Positions 9,299 through 18,770 are shown, counted from the stretch's first letter. The stretch: DNA of 52,978 nt from Bacteroidales bacterium (GCA_015493215.1 WGDP01000056.1:1-52978), one strand, 5' to 3'. The notes: a model not told the origin generated them from the sequence alone. Numbers and translations: made by a program.

Positions 9299-9306
9299 CA
9301 AAAGTA
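9299..9306 (-). promoter_or_regulatory. Bacteroidota -7 promoter element of ygfK
   Basis: On the minus strand this reads TACTTTTG, a full match to the Bacteroidota primary sigma -7 consensus TAnnTTTG, 26 bases before the ygfK ATG. No clear -33 element is seen. Confidence 0.6.
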
Positions 9307-9328
9307 ATATAATATGGAGTTCAAAGTC

Positions 9329-9541
9329 GGTCAGATTACAAATCTGACCAAGCTTTTGTGGTTTAGCAGGTTCGAGCTTTAGTGGACCGGTCAGTCCTTT
9401 CAGGTCGAGGCCTATCTGTCGGCCGACAGGCTTACAGGTGGAGAGCTGAAAGGCCGGAAACAGGGAGATAACAGTCATATTATAAATGCAATATGGGATG
9501 TCGTATCGGCGATGTCGGTCGGTCAGATTACAAATCTGACC
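9329..9541. repeat. Repeat-rich spacer with two copies of a GGTCAGATT-ACA-AATCTGACC palindrome
   Basis: Two identical 21-base stem-loops lie at 9329-9349 and 9521-9541, each followed by 'aagctt' or 'gagctt'. Between them is a perfect 14-base palindrome, CTGTCGGCCGACAG (9416-9429). The 406-base gap between ygfK and the ALDH gene holds no convincing gene; the 92-residue ORF listed there is made of these repeats. The pattern is that of REP/BIME elements, which RAYT-type transposases mobilise. No transposase is in the window. Confidence 0.7.
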
Positions 9542-9623
9542 GAGCTTCAATGGTTTTAACACAGTATCTTTCAGGACACCAACGCACGTATCTACCTCGA
9601 CCCGAAAGGTTTTTCAAGGCTAC

Positions 9624-9662
9624 AAAAAAACCTCGTGAGCAAAGGCAACACGAGGTTTTTTT
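9624..9662 (-). terminator. Rho-independent terminator of the ALDH gene
   Basis: The stem CCTCGTG/CACGAGG has A7 and T7 flanks, so it can end transcription in either direction. It lies 18 bases beyond the ALDH stop codon on the minus strand. Confidence 0.85.
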
Positions 9663-9679
9663 AGCAATTGATTTTTTAA

Positions 9680-11236
9680 CTAAACATCAAACTTAATTCC
9701 CTGTGCCAAAGGCAAGTCGGTACTATAGTTGATGGTGTTGGTTTGACGGCGCATGTAAATTTTCCATGCATCGGAACCCGATTCGCGTCCGCCACCGGTA
9801 TCTTTTTCACCACCAAAGGCGCCACCGATTTCGGCACCCGAAGTACCGAGGTTTACATTGGCAATACCACAGTCGGAACCGGCATAGGAAAGAAATGTTT
9901 CGGCTTCGCGCATATCCAGCGTAAAGCAAGCCGACGAAAGTCCCTGCGGAACGTCATTCTGAATTTCAATGGCGTTGGTAATGTCACCTTTATATTTAAT
10001 AAAGTAAACAATGGGGGCAAAGGTTTCTTCCTGTACAATTTTAAAATGGTTTTCTGCTTCGGCAATACAAGGCACAACATAATTTCCCGATTCGTACCCT
10101 TCGCCATCAAGCACTTCGCCGCCAAAGAGGATTTTTCCACCCTCTTCCTGCACTTTCTTAACGGCGTTTTGGAACAGCTCAACCGAATATTTGTCAATCA
10201 AAGGTCCAACCAAATAGTCTTCGTCCAAAGGATTGCCTATTTTAGCAACCACATTTTTATAAGCACCGATAAATTTATCACGCACTTCATCGTAGATATC
10301 TTCGTGAATAATTACACGGCGGGTGGTGGTACAACGCTGTCCGGCAGTTCCAACGGTTCCAAAAACCGTTGACATCACGGCCATTTGAATGTCGGCGCTG
10401 GGTGCAATAATTACGGCATTGTTTCCACCCAGTTCGAGGATGGTTTTTCCAAGGCGTTTGCCCACAATTCCGCCAACACGTTTACCCACAGCGGTTGAGC
10501 CTGTTACCGACATCAACGGAATACGCTTGTCGGCAAGGAAGTTATCACCCATTACCGATGACTTGGCAACAACAAGGTTAAACACACCTTCGGGTACATT
10601 GTTTTCTTTTAATACATTGTTGATGATGCGCTGTGTGGCAATGGCTGTCAGCGGTGTTTTTGAAGATGGTTTCCAAATTACAACATCACCGGCGATGGCA
10701 GCAAGGGCTGTATTCCATGCCCAAACGGCAACAGGGAAGTTATAAGAAGTAACAATACCAACAATTCCCAACGGATGATACTGTTCCGACAAACGATGGT
10801 TAACGCGCTCCGATTGCAGGTTGGTACCATTGATTAAACGTGACTGACCGGTGGCAAAATCACAAATATCAATCATTTCCTGTACTTCGCCAAGGCCTTC
10901 CTGATAAATTTTACCCATCTCAAGGGTAACCAAAGCACCAAGAGCCTCTTTTTTCTCACGCAGGGCAAGACCTATTTGACGAACAACCTCGCCTCTTACG
11001 GGAGCAGGCACTTTACGCCATACTTTAAAAGCTTCCTGTGCTTTTTTAATCACTTTCTCGTAATCGTCGAGAGTAGCATTTTTTACTTTGGCAATTTCTT
11101 TGCCATCAATGGGTGATGAAGATGAAGTAACGGCACCTTCGGTATCGAACCACTCCGACCCGGTGGATACTCCTTTATTGATTTCTTCAATTCCTAACTC
11201 TTTTAAAACAGAGCTAATATCAGTTATCTTACTCAT
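9680..11236 (-). CDS. ALDH7-type aldehyde dehydrogenase (aminoadipate-semialdehyde dehydrogenase-like)
   Basis: This 518-residue NAD(P)-dependent aldehyde dehydrogenase most resembles the ALDH7/antiquitin group. That group oxidises alpha-aminoadipate semialdehyde (piperideine-6-carboxylate) in lysine breakdown. Visible features are the nucleotide-binding segment VTSYNFPVAVWAWN, WKPSSKTPLT, the catalytic glutamate in LELGGNN, and the catalytic cysteine in GTAGQRCTTTRR. The C-terminal part has GAFGGEKDTGGGRESGSD. No other lysine catabolic gene is adjacent, so the substrate is inferred from subfamily resemblance; a broader aldehyde-detoxifying role is possible. The gene is monocistronic, with a TACATTTG promoter element upstream and a strong terminator downstream. 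Confidence 0.85.
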   Translation of the reverse strand: MSKITDISSVLKELGIEEINKGVSTGSEWFDTEGAVTSSSSPIDGKEIAKVKNATLDDYEKVIKKAQEAFKVWRKVPAPVRGEVVRQIGLALREKKEALGALVTLEMGKIYQEGLGEVQEMIDICDFATGQSRLINGTNLQSERVNHRLSEQYHPLGIVGIVTSYNFPVAVWAWNTALAAIAGDVVIWKPSSKTPLTAIATQRIINNVLKENNVPEGVFNLVVAKSSVMGDNFLADKRIPLMSVTGSTAVGKRVGGIVGKRLGKTILELGGNNAVIIAPSADIQMAVMSTVFGTVGTAGQRCTTTRRVIIHEDIYDEVRDKFIGAYKNVVAKIGNPLDEDYLVGPLIDKYSVELFQNAVKKVQEEGGKILFGGEVLDGEGYESGNYVVPCIAEAENHFKIVQEETFAPIVYFIKYKGDITNAIEIQNDVPQGLSSACFTLDMREAETFLSYAGSDCGIANVNLGTSGAEIGGAFGGEKDTGGGRESGSDAWKIYMRRQTNTINYSTDLPLAQGIKFDV

Positions 11237-11282
11237 AATTAAATAGTTTTTACTGTTTTTGGGTTTATTTCAATATTTGGCG

Positions 11283-11290
11283 CAAATGTA
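11283..11290 (-). promoter_or_regulatory. -7 promoter element of the ALDH gene
   Basis: The minus strand reads TACATTTG, matching TAnnTTTG, 46 bases before the ATG. The same TACATTTGCG string precedes the neighbouring chromate transporter. Confidence 0.55.
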
Positions 11291-11385
11291 TAAAAAGGCT
11301 TTCTGTTTACCTACTTGTTTTTTCATAAAATTTTGAAACGGATAATTAGTTATTGAGACGAACGTCCGTTTGTCTCATCATTTAT

Positions 11386-12594
11386 TTACGAAACCAGCAT
11401 AACAACAACTTCAGCACCCAGCCCTATTAAAAATATCCATAAAATGTTAAGCTTAAAATACCTGACCATGATAAAACTTCCCACTGCCCAGATAAACAGT
11501 GAAGGTGATTTCAGGCTTGTTTCACCCAAACTTAATAAAACCCAGGCCAGCATCCCTGTAAAGGCACCCATCACCCCTTTAACAGCACTGCGAATCCATT
11601 TGTTCGATTTAATTTTTTCATAAACTTCGGTAACTATCAGAGTGTAAAAAAAGGAGGGAAAAAACATACCCAATGTGGCCACAATACTTCCGGTGATGCC
11701 TGCCATTTTATACCCGATAAAAGTGGCGGTAATTAAAAACGGCCCGGGTGTTATCTGACCAAATGCAATGCCATCGGCAAACTGTTGCATGGTTAACCAA
11801 TGATGAGAGATTACCACCTCCTGCTGCAAAAGGGGCATAATGGTAAAACCGCTTCCAAAGGCTACTGAACCAATTTTAAACATGGAAAATATTAACTGTC
11901 CCCTTAAAGAGCGGTCAAAAATACCTATCAAAATAAAAGTCAGGAAAACCAGACCTGAAACAACAATCCCCACCATTCTGTAATTAAACTTTCCGGGGAG
12001 TTTTTGAGCTGAAAAGGTTTTCTCAACAGCTTTTTGTTCATTTTCCTTATCAACAATAAACCTGTTAAGGATTAATTCAAGTACAATGGCTGCCACAATA
12101 ATGAGCAACGCATTAACATGAAACAGTAAAAACAAAAATGAAACTCCGGCAATTACGGCAGCCTTTGAATTGTTTATGTATCGTTTCCCAAAATCAAGAA
12201 AAACCTGCAAAACAACCCCCACCACCATGGCTTCCAATGCAAAAAAGAGCGGCTTTACCCACGCCACTGCACCGTAAGTAAAATAAACCCACGACAAAAA
12301 CAGCATCAGCAGGTAAGAGGGCAGCAAAAAGAAAAAAGAAGCAAGAAACGCTCCCCAAAATCCTTTTAATTTGTAGGAGCAATAGGTTCCGAGATTAAAC
12401 ATAACGGGACCCGGATAGAGCTGAACCATGGCAACACCTTCGTCAACTTCGCTGCGTGAAAGCCACTTTTTGTTGATTACCGTTGCCTTTAGCTGCTGCA
12501 AGATAGCCATTCCGTAAGCTGTTACGCCAATCTTAAAAAAGGCGGCTATCAGCGTGAAAAGTGACAATCTCTGTTTACCTTCTGTTTTTTCCAT
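11386..12594 (-). CDS. chrA: Chromate transporter, two-domain ChrA family
   Basis: This 402-residue membrane protein is the long form of the CHR family, with two homologous halves. Each half begins with an amphipathic segment and a glycine-rich motif: FFKIGVTAYGMAILQQL in the first, MFKIGSVAFGSGFTIMPLLQQE in the second. Each also carries the signature VAMVQLYPGPVMFNLGTY or IAFGQITPGPFLITATFIGY, followed by several hydrophobic helices. Characterised members export chromate coupled to a proton or sulfate gradient. Many members in anaerobes have no proven substrate, so chromate export is a family-level assignment. The gene stands alone, with its own promoter-like TACATTTG, divergent from the beta-CASP gene. 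The start is the ATG at 12594. Confidence 0.88.
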   Translation of the reverse strand: MEKTEGKQRLSLFTLIAAFFKIGVTAYGMAILQQLKATVINKKWLSRSEVDEGVAMVQLYPGPVMFNLGTYCSYKLKGFWGAFLASFFFLLPSYLLMLFLSWVYFTYGAVAWVKPLFFALEAMVVGVVLQVFLDFGKRYINNSKAAVIAGVSFLFLLFHVNALLIIVAAIVLELILNRFIVDKENEQKAVEKTFSAQKLPGKFNYRMVGIVVSGLVFLTFILIGIFDRSLRGQLIFSMFKIGSVAFGSGFTIMPLLQQEVVISHHWLTMQQFADGIAFGQITPGPFLITATFIGYKMAGITGSIVATLGMFFPSFFYTLIVTEVYEKIKSNKWIRSAVKGVMGAFTGMLAWVLLSLGETSLKSPSLFIWAVGSFIMVRYFKLNILWIFLIGLGAEVVVMLVS

Positions 12595-12612
12595 TAAGAT
12601 ACTTTTTCATCG

Positions 12613-12620
12613 CAAATGTA
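12613..12620 (-). promoter_or_regulatory. -7 promoter element of the chromate transporter gene
   Basis: TACATTTG on the minus strand lies 18 bases upstream of the chrA ATG, implying a very short leader. Confidence 0.55.
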
Positions 12621-12698
12621 CGATGAATATTGTTTGAAAATTTAACATAGCTGTAACTATTTATTGTCTAATTTTATACTGTTAAAAAAAATAGCGTT

Positions 12699-14078
12699 AT
12701 GAATGAACAACACGACAATTATATTCAGTTCCTCGGAGCAGCAGGAACAGTAACCGGATCCAAATATTTATTGGCAATCGACGGCTTTCACATGCTGGTT
12801 GACAGCGGATTATTCCAGGGCGTGAAACAACTACGTGAGCGTAATTGGAAGGATATTCCTTTTGACGCATCAAAAATAGACTGCGTTATTTTGACGCATG
12901 GACACCTTGACCACACCGGATATTTACCACGGCTGGTAAAACAGGGGCTGCGTTGTCCGGTATATTGTACCGAGCCAACAGCCGACCTGACCGGTATTAT
13001 TTTAAACGACAGTGCCAAAATTCAGGAAGAAGATGCCGAGCACGCCAACAAGCATGGTTATTCAAAACATGAACCGGCAGAACCGTTGTACAACCTAAAG
13101 GATGTTGAAAAAACATTGCCTTTGTTAACACCTCAGCCTGCCGAAGAGTTTATCAGGTTGAACGACAACATTCAATTCCGTTTCAGAAAAAATGCACACA
13201 TACCGGGTGCAGCTTTTATTGAAATGGATATTAAAGGAAAACGGTTTGTTTTTTCGGGAGATATCGGACGGCCGGGCGACAAAATGCTGGTTCATCGCGA
13301 AAAACCGGAAAATGCCGATGTGCTTTTCATTGAATCAACCTACGGCGACCGGTTACACCCTTCCGACAAAACTGCTGATGTAATTAAAAAGGTAATTGAC
13401 CATGCCGTTTTTAACCACGGGCCACTCATTGTTTCCAGCTTTGCCGTTGACCGTGCTCAGGACTTTATGTACGAAATATGGAAACTTAAAAAGGATGGAA
13501 AGATTCCGGATTTACCCGTTTATCTCGACAGCCCCATGGGCGTTGATGTGAGCAAGCTGTTTTTGAAATATCCCGAATGGCTCAGCCTCGACCCCGGCAT
13601 TTTTACAGAAGTATTTAAAAACACCCGTATTGTAACCTCCATTAAGGAGACCTTTGTGCTGGCAAAAGACAAGTCGCCAAAAATAATTATTGCCGGAAGC
13701 GGCATGATGAACGGAGGCCGCGTTTTATACTATCTCGAAAACCACTTAAAGAACCCTGCCGCCACTTTTGTTTTACCCGGTTTTCAGGCTGTTGGTACGC
13801 GTGGCAGAATGCTTAGCGAAGGCATTCAAGAGATAAAAATTCATGGTAAATATTACGAAGTAAAAGCCACGGTTGAGCATATAAAAACCATGTCGTCACA
13901 TGCCGACCAGGCTGAATTATTATCATGGATGTCAGGGATAAAGCAGAAACCGGAAAAAATATTTATTGTCCACGGTGAGCCTCAGTCATCGGATGCGCTA
14001 CGGGTAAAAATTAAAGATACCTATGGCTGGAACAGCACCTTACCCGAGATGTATGAAAAGGTGCCATTGGAATTTTAG
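12699..14078 (+). CDS. Metallo-beta-lactamase/beta-CASP ribonuclease-like protein
   Basis: This 459-residue cytoplasmic protein of the MBL-fold RNA-processing family is related to CPSF-73/Ysh1 and archaeal/bacterial beta-CASP nucleases. It begins with the FLGAAGTVTGSKYLL strand. The zinc motif HGHLDHTG is at about residue 67, and SGDIGRPGD is the next metal site. The beta-CASP insert has FIESTYGDR, SSFAVDRAQ and a GSGMMNGGRVLYY segment. The C-terminal RNA-specificity region has MSSHADQAELLSW near residue 399 and FIVHGEP. Length and motifs are complete, so it is probably an active metal-dependent endo- or exoribonuclease. Its RNA targets cannot be inferred. It is transcribed alone, divergently from chrA. 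Confidence 0.88.
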   Translation: MNEQHDNYIQFLGAAGTVTGSKYLLAIDGFHMLVDSGLFQGVKQLRERNWKDIPFDASKIDCVILTHGHLDHTGYLPRLVKQGLRCPVYCTEPTADLTGIILNDSAKIQEEDAEHANKHGYSKHEPAEPLYNLKDVEKTLPLLTPQPAEEFIRLNDNIQFRFRKNAHIPGAAFIEMDIKGKRFVFSGDIGRPGDKMLVHREKPENADVLFIESTYGDRLHPSDKTADVIKKVIDHAVFNHGPLIVSSFAVDRAQDFMYEIWKLKKDGKIPDLPVYLDSPMGVDVSKLFLKYPEWLSLDPGIFTEVFKNTRIVTSIKETFVLAKDKSPKIIIAGSGMMNGGRVLYYLENHLKNPAATFVLPGFQAVGTRGRMLSEGIQEIKIHGKYYEVKATVEHIKTMSSHADQAELLSWMSGIKQKPEKIFIVHGEPQSSDALRVKIKDTYGWNSTLPEMYEKVPLEF

Positions 14079-14238
14079 ACAGGCTGTTAATCCGGGCGAA
14101 ATAGCTTATAGCATGCAGTTGAAAGTTACAGGGTATAAAGCTGTTTAAAGTTAACATATTGTCCCGTAATAATATATAAATCGGAAAACAAATACTTATT
14201 CATTTTCCCTATTATAAGTATGCTTTTTGACAAGATTA

Positions 14239-14316
14239 GGCTTGTGCGAAAGGCTTTTTCGTGCAATTTGGCAACCTGCCTGCGGAACGGGCAGGTGCGC
14301 TTGAATGCGAAGCCTG
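14239..14316. repeat. Palindromic element, possible terminator of the beta-CASP gene
   Basis: The outer arms AGGCTT/AAGCCT enclose an inner stem ACCTGCC/GGCAGGT. A run of seven Ts follows (ggttttttta). It is the main feature of the 331-base spacer 14079-14409, which holds no gene. It looks like a dispersed REP-type element that may double as a terminator for the plus-strand gene. Confidence 0.5.
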
Positions 14317-14409
14317 GTTTTTTTATTGTTCATAATTTTCATATTTTTATTTTAGTCTATTCCTGTCAGATAAACTTGTAATTGTATTTCAGTCTGATAT
14401 TAAATACGG

Positions 14410-17400
14410 TTACTTTACCAACATAACCGTTCCCATTTTTGTTTCAGAAGCACCACCGGGAGAAGTGTTGTAAGTAACCTTAAAAACATACGAACCACTT
14501 TGGCAGGCGGTGCCGTTGTAAGTGCCGTCCCAACCTTGCGTGATATCGTCGGTTTGGTAAACAAGCGCTCCCCACCTATTAAAAATGGACAATGAAAACA
14601 GACTGATATTAGTTGCGGATGTAACAACTTTAAACTCATCGTTAAGTCCGTCACCGTTTGGTGTAAAAGCATTCGGAAAATACACCTTGATGATTTCCGG
14701 TGGTGATATAAACAAAACGTAAGAGGAATCTTTTCCAATACAACCCTGATTTGATTTAAGCGCTACGGAATACCAGCCGGAAGTGTCAACCCATATAAAT
14801 TGTGTTGTATCGCCTGTGCTCCATAGATAGGATAAAAAGTCGGCTCCCGCATCCAAATCAAAAGGGTTATCAGCAAAAATAGTATCACTATTTGCAAATT
14901 CAGGTAAGGGTGTTTCAAAAACAGTAACGTCAACCGATGATTGAAAAGAACATCCGGCGGTATCGGTAACTATTAGTGAATAGGTACCTGATTGGCCGGT
15001 GGTTACGTTGTTTATTTCCAATGTTTCAGTGTTTTGGACAGAGCTGTCTGGCAATGTCCAGTTATAAGAAACCTGTCCGTTGCTCGACCAAAGAGAGGGC
15101 TGTAATATAATTGTGTCGCCCTGACATGCGTTTTTTGAGGTTTCCAACGAAAAGTAAACCTCTTTAAAAATTATAACTTCGCCCACATGATAATCAACCG
15201 GTATTTGATTTCCCGATGAGTTATAAAAAACATTGGCTCCTGCCGAACCATCCCATTCAATTAAACTGCCACCCGTTGTGTTTGCCTCAAATACCAGCGA
15301 TACAAGGTTACTGCTGGCAGGAAGCGTTACCGGAGGTGCATGCCAGTTTAATTCCACCTTGCCTTCGGCAGGGAAAAGCATTATTTGTAACGAATCCTGT
15401 ATCATTGCATTCGGGTTTATAAATCCCTGACAAGTTAGTTTGTCTTTATCAAATAAAAGTGTAGCCTTGAAACGTGCAACATCGTTAAAATTTGTAACAA
15501 TCAACGGTACATGAGCCACGTTACCCGGGCACACTCCTGCCTGTCCCGCAACAGCCTTAAGTGTTACTGCAAAACTTTCCGGGACTTCCACCACAAAAGT
15601 AGTATCGCATCCAAATTTATCGCTTACAACACAGGTGTAAAAACCCGCAGAAAGGTTTGTAAACAATCCGTTATTAATTTGAGACGAAACCCCTCCGTCG
15701 TTTGAATAATATATTGTATCACTTTGTGAAGTTGCCGTAATATTTATCTGTCCGTTATTCATACCTGTTGTTTCAGGGGTTACCTGAACATTGGTTATTT
15801 GGGGATGTAATTGATTTTCAATTATTACCGGATTCATATCATATACATCTTCGCATAAAGTTGAATCGTGAACCCTTACGGCATACGACCCCGCTGTGAG
15901 ATTGGTAAATTCCCCAAGATTTTGCACGTAGCTTGCTCCGTTATCAATGGAATAATACAGCATATCGCCCAGTCCCGATGTTGCAGTTACCAGTATTTTC
16001 CCGTCATGCTGATTGCAATGTTCATTTATAAAAGTAACATTATCTACAAGAACATCTCCGGCATCGACAATGGAATAGGTACCAATGGTTGTAGTGCAGT
16101 TGTTTCCGTCGGTTACCAACAGGGTATAATTTCCTACCGGTAGTTGATACAGGTCGAGTGTTGTTGCAACCGGATTACCCAAATCATCAATCCATTGATA
16201 GTTAAAAGGTGCCGCACCAACAATATTCAGCCCTCTGATGGCACCGGTGCTTCCGCCGCAGGTGGTGGGGCTTATTATTAAATTTGAAGTATCGGCCATG
16301 GCGGCTGCATAGTTTGAAATATGGATAGAGTCGTATGCAAAACACCCCCCGTCGCTGGTAACTTTTACCCAGTACCACCCTGTATCACTAACGGTTATGT
16401 GGCTTGTACCGAAAGCTCCTGTACTCCATAAATAGGAATAATCGCCACATTCGGCATCAAGTGTAATGTCGGCAGCATAACAAACGGTGGTATCGGGGCC
16501 AAGGTCCGGCTCGGGTGAATATTCCACTTCCACTTCACGCGAAGTCTCTTCTACTCTGCCGTTTGGATAAACAACATGAACCGATACTTCGTAAGTGCCG
16601 CCATCGGTAAATTTGTGGGAAGCATGAGGTATATCAGATGTATTACTACTACCTGACATGGGATCGCCAAAATTCCACAATATAGAGTCCGGTTCCGGAA
16701 AAAACCATGGGTCGAAGGTAAAAGTATCGCTTTCGCAATTGCCCTCAAAATCGAACCTGTAAAGAAAATCGGGGGCGAAGTTTACAAAGGGGAGACCAAC
16801 TGTGCCATTGTTAATCCAAAAAGCATTTGGTTGGTAGTTACAGTCTATTCCATATTTGTCAGGCTCATGAATGATACCAACAAAATTGTTTTGAGGAGTA
16901 AGGTTCCATCCTGATTTTGTAAAACAGTATATCTTACCATCAGATGCCAATTGAATATTTACACCTTGACTCTCTCCAATTTTTATTGCAGACAGCTTAA
17001 AAAGTGTAGGGTTCTCAATATACTGCATGTCAAATTGGTAAATATCAGAAATTGAGTCGAATCCCCTTTCTCCTGCTAAGTACATAAACTTAGAAGATGG
17101 TGCAAATTCACAATTGTGCGTCAGTATTGTTGGATTTCCTACAATAATATCCCTGAGTTTAAATGAATATAAAAAATCAATATCTCCAGTTTCATTGTTA
17201 AACTTGCATATTTCAACATTTGATTTGCTTAACCCGTTGCCGCGAAAACAGGTTACCAGGTACTTCTTGTTATAAGAAATCTTCATATAGCCCCAATTAT
17301 TATTGTCAATTGGAATTCTGTCAGGGGCATCACTTAATACAGGCTCTGAGGAGACACCCGATTCACTTACAAGATAGGCAGCATATTTGCTTTCCCTGTA

Positions 17401-17955
17401 TTTACGCGTAATTACCCAATAATCCTTTTTATTATTCTTGTATGAACATGTAAGTTGCTCAGATGCATCCCAACCAGATAAAAGAGTATCTTTATCGATA
17501 ACACTACCCAGTCCGCTATTACCAGACATATTAATAATGTAATAAAACATAGGATTGCTTACTTGAAATGATTTTGCTGTAAAAATATAGTATAAGCTAT
17601 CAGAATTAGGTACAGGCATGCAAAGAGCTCCTTGTGTACCTGGTTGAAATTGAGAACCTGAATATCCACCTATCATCTGTTGATGTTCATTGTTCCAAAC
17701 ATGTTTTCCATTTGAGTAAAAGAGCAAATTGCCATTTGTATCACACATTATTGAAGTGCCATTAGTTCCAGAACCATAAACAATACCTGAGTAATCCTCT
17801 ACAGGTACTCCGCTATTAAAATCCAATCCAACTGAATCAGCAAAATACCAAAAGTTTGTGCGTTTGTTAGGTTGGGCATTTATATTTAATCCTGCTAATA
17901 TTAATAATAAAACAACAATTGTAATTATGCTTTTAATAGGATTGTATTTAATCAT
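14410..17955 (-). CDS. T9SS type B (CHU_C) secreted multidomain protein with PKD, SprB-type and cohesin-like domains
   Basis: This 1181-residue exported protein starts with a signal peptide (hydrophobic stretch ending near LNINAQP). Residues about 30-400 resemble the propeller-like N-terminal region common in Bacteroidota gliding/adhesin proteins (CDTNGNLLFYSNGKHVW). A PKD domain follows at about 400-490. Ig-like and SprB-like repeats occupy about 490-790 (GDYSYLWSTGAFG, VGNYTLLVTDGNNC). A cohesin-like domain lies at about 796-932 (PLIVTNFNDVARFKATLLFDK). More Ig-like repeats come next. The end is the gliding-motility-associated CHU_C sorting domain (FTPNGDGLNDEF...FNRWGALVYQTDD), which directs type IX secretion and cell-surface attachment. 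A role in adhesion or surface scaffolding is inferred. A terminator separates it from the small secreted gene upstream. Confidence 0.9.
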   Translation of the reverse strand: MIKYNPIKSIITIVVLLLILAGLNINAQPNKRTNFWYFADSVGLDFNSGVPVEDYSGIVYGSGTNGTSIMCDTNGNLLFYSNGKHVWNNEHQQMIGGYSGSQFQPGTQGALCMPVPNSDSLYYIFTAKSFQVSNPMFYYIINMSGNSGLGSVIDKDTLLSGWDASEQLTCSYKNNKKDYWVITRKYRESKYAAYLVSESGVSSEPVLSDAPDRIPIDNNNWGYMKISYNKKYLVTCFRGNGLSKSNVEICKFNNETGDIDFLYSFKLRDIIVGNPTILTHNCEFAPSSKFMYLAGERGFDSISDIYQFDMQYIENPTLFKLSAIKIGESQGVNIQLASDGKIYCFTKSGWNLTPQNNFVGIIHEPDKYGIDCNYQPNAFWINNGTVGLPFVNFAPDFLYRFDFEGNCESDTFTFDPWFFPEPDSILWNFGDPMSGSSNTSDIPHASHKFTDGGTYEVSVHVVYPNGRVEETSREVEVEYSPEPDLGPDTTVCYAADITLDAECGDYSYLWSTGAFGTSHITVSDTGWYWVKVTSDGGCFAYDSIHISNYAAAMADTSNLIISPTTCGGSTGAIRGLNIVGAAPFNYQWIDDLGNPVATTLDLYQLPVGNYTLLVTDGNNCTTTIGTYSIVDAGDVLVDNVTFINEHCNQHDGKILVTATSGLGDMLYYSIDNGASYVQNLGEFTNLTAGSYAVRVHDSTLCEDVYDMNPVIIENQLHPQITNVQVTPETTGMNNGQINITATSQSDTIYYSNDGGVSSQINNGLFTNLSAGFYTCVVSDKFGCDTTFVVEVPESFAVTLKAVAGQAGVCPGNVAHVPLIVTNFNDVARFKATLLFDKDKLTCQGFINPNAMIQDSLQIMLFPAEGKVELNWHAPPVTLPASSNLVSLVFEANTTGGSLIEWDGSAGANVFYNSSGNQIPVDYHVGEVIIFKEVYFSLETSKNACQGDTIILQPSLWSSNGQVSYNWTLPDSSVQNTETLEINNVTTGQSGTYSLIVTDTAGCSFQSSVDVTVFETPLPEFANSDTIFADNPFDLDAGADFLSYLWSTGDTTQFIWVDTSGWYSVALKSNQGCIGKDSSYVLFISPPEIIKVYFPNAFTPNGDGLNDEFKVVTSATNISLFSLSIFNRWGALVYQTDDITQGWDGTYNGTACQSGSYVFKVTYNTSPGGASETKMGTVMLVK

Positions 17956-17984
17956 TGCTATTTTTTTAATGCAGTAAAAAGGTG

Positions 17985-18009
17985 ATAGGAATCGAAATTA
18001 CTATCACCT
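17985..18009 (-). terminator. Rho-independent terminator between two secreted-protein genes
   Basis: On the minus strand, AGGTGATAG and CTATCACCT form a 9-base-pair stem around a 12-base loop, followed by TTTTT. It lies just beyond the stop of the 130-residue gene and before the 1181-residue gene. It may attenuate rather than block read-through. Confidence 0.75.
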
Positions 18010-18024
18010 CTTAAATCAAATAAA

Positions 18025-18417
18025 TCAATTCATAATTATATATAACGTTTCTGTTCCATTATATAATTCATCCCCATCATATATTCCTGAATTCCATCCA
18101 GAACAACATTTAGTTGGGTCATAGTATGTTACCCTTGCTGCAAAAACATAACGATCTTGAGCATCATAAATTATCGAATCATTGCCACATAATTCATAGG
18201 GTTCATTACTAGTTAAACCTATTGAACCATTGCTAATTATAGTTTGTGTAACATTGTCCGTTAATTCCCATTCGAGAGTCATTCCGGTAACTGTATCACA
18301 ATTACAATTAGAATCATCAAAATCAATTGTAATACACCATTGTGCTGTTGCTTTGAGTGTGCCAGCAAAGAATAATGCTATTGCAAGACTTATTATTATA
18401 AAAAGTGATTTTTTCAT
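18025..18417 (-). CDS. Small secreted cysteine-containing protein, unknown
   Basis: This 130-residue protein has a clear signal peptide (lysines, then IIISLAIALFFAGTL, cleavage near ATAQ). The mature part has six cysteines, including CNCD and a CC pair (KCCSGWNSG). It is rich in D, N, T and Y, and beta-strand-like. I recognise no family and see no T9SS C-terminal sorting domain, so it is probably periplasmic or exported by the Sec route. It lies 69 bases upstream of the large T9SS gene on the same strand, with a terminator between them. A functional link to that protein is possible but not shown. Confidence 0.65.
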   Translation of the reverse strand: MKKSLFIIISLAIALFFAGTLKATAQWCITIDFDDSNCNCDTVTGMTLEWELTDNVTQTIISNGSIGLTSNEPYELCGNDSIIYDAQDRYVFAARVTYYDPTKCCSGWNSGIYDGDELYNGTETLYIIMN

Positions 18418-18759
18418 ATTTGTATTTTTTTAAGGTTAAAGCTTTGTAAGTTAGGTTTAGTAAATCCAATTACCTGAATTGTTTATTGCCAACACGTGTT
18501 GTAATTGTTAGTAACTTGCACGTGAGGCTACAAGTAATGAATCTGTTCCCTCCCAACAAAAAAATAGTTTTGTTTGAGCAAAAAATAGTTTGAGTATTGT
18601 TATTTTCATAAGTAACTTTAGATGCATAGCATACGGCTTTGTCAGTGGTAATGTAGAATATATTTTTATAAAACAGAACATAAAAAGGGTGAATAAAGAA
18701 TCTTTGAAATACTAATAGAAGTAAGTTTAAAACCTTTGACAAGTCTATGGAAACTAAAT

Positions 18760-18770
18760 GGGGGGGGGGG
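18760..18770. repeat. G11 homopolymer tract in an AT-rich spacer
   Basis: Eleven consecutive Gs lie in the 668-base gene-poor stretch 18418-19085. No convincing ORF crosses the tract. The TTG-started 90-residue minus-strand ORF begins just beside it and is not credible. Such a tract is prone to slippage and could also be an assembly artefact. Confidence 0.6.

Noticed and set aside
9284-9562. ORF of 92 residues in the ygfK/ALDH gap
   Set aside because: It consists largely of translated palindromic repeats (two GQICNLTD copies) and lacks protein-like composition.
18470-18742. ORF of 90 residues on the minus strand
   Set aside because: It needs a TTG start beside the G11 tract, has no recognisable domain and lies in an AT-rich decayed spacer.
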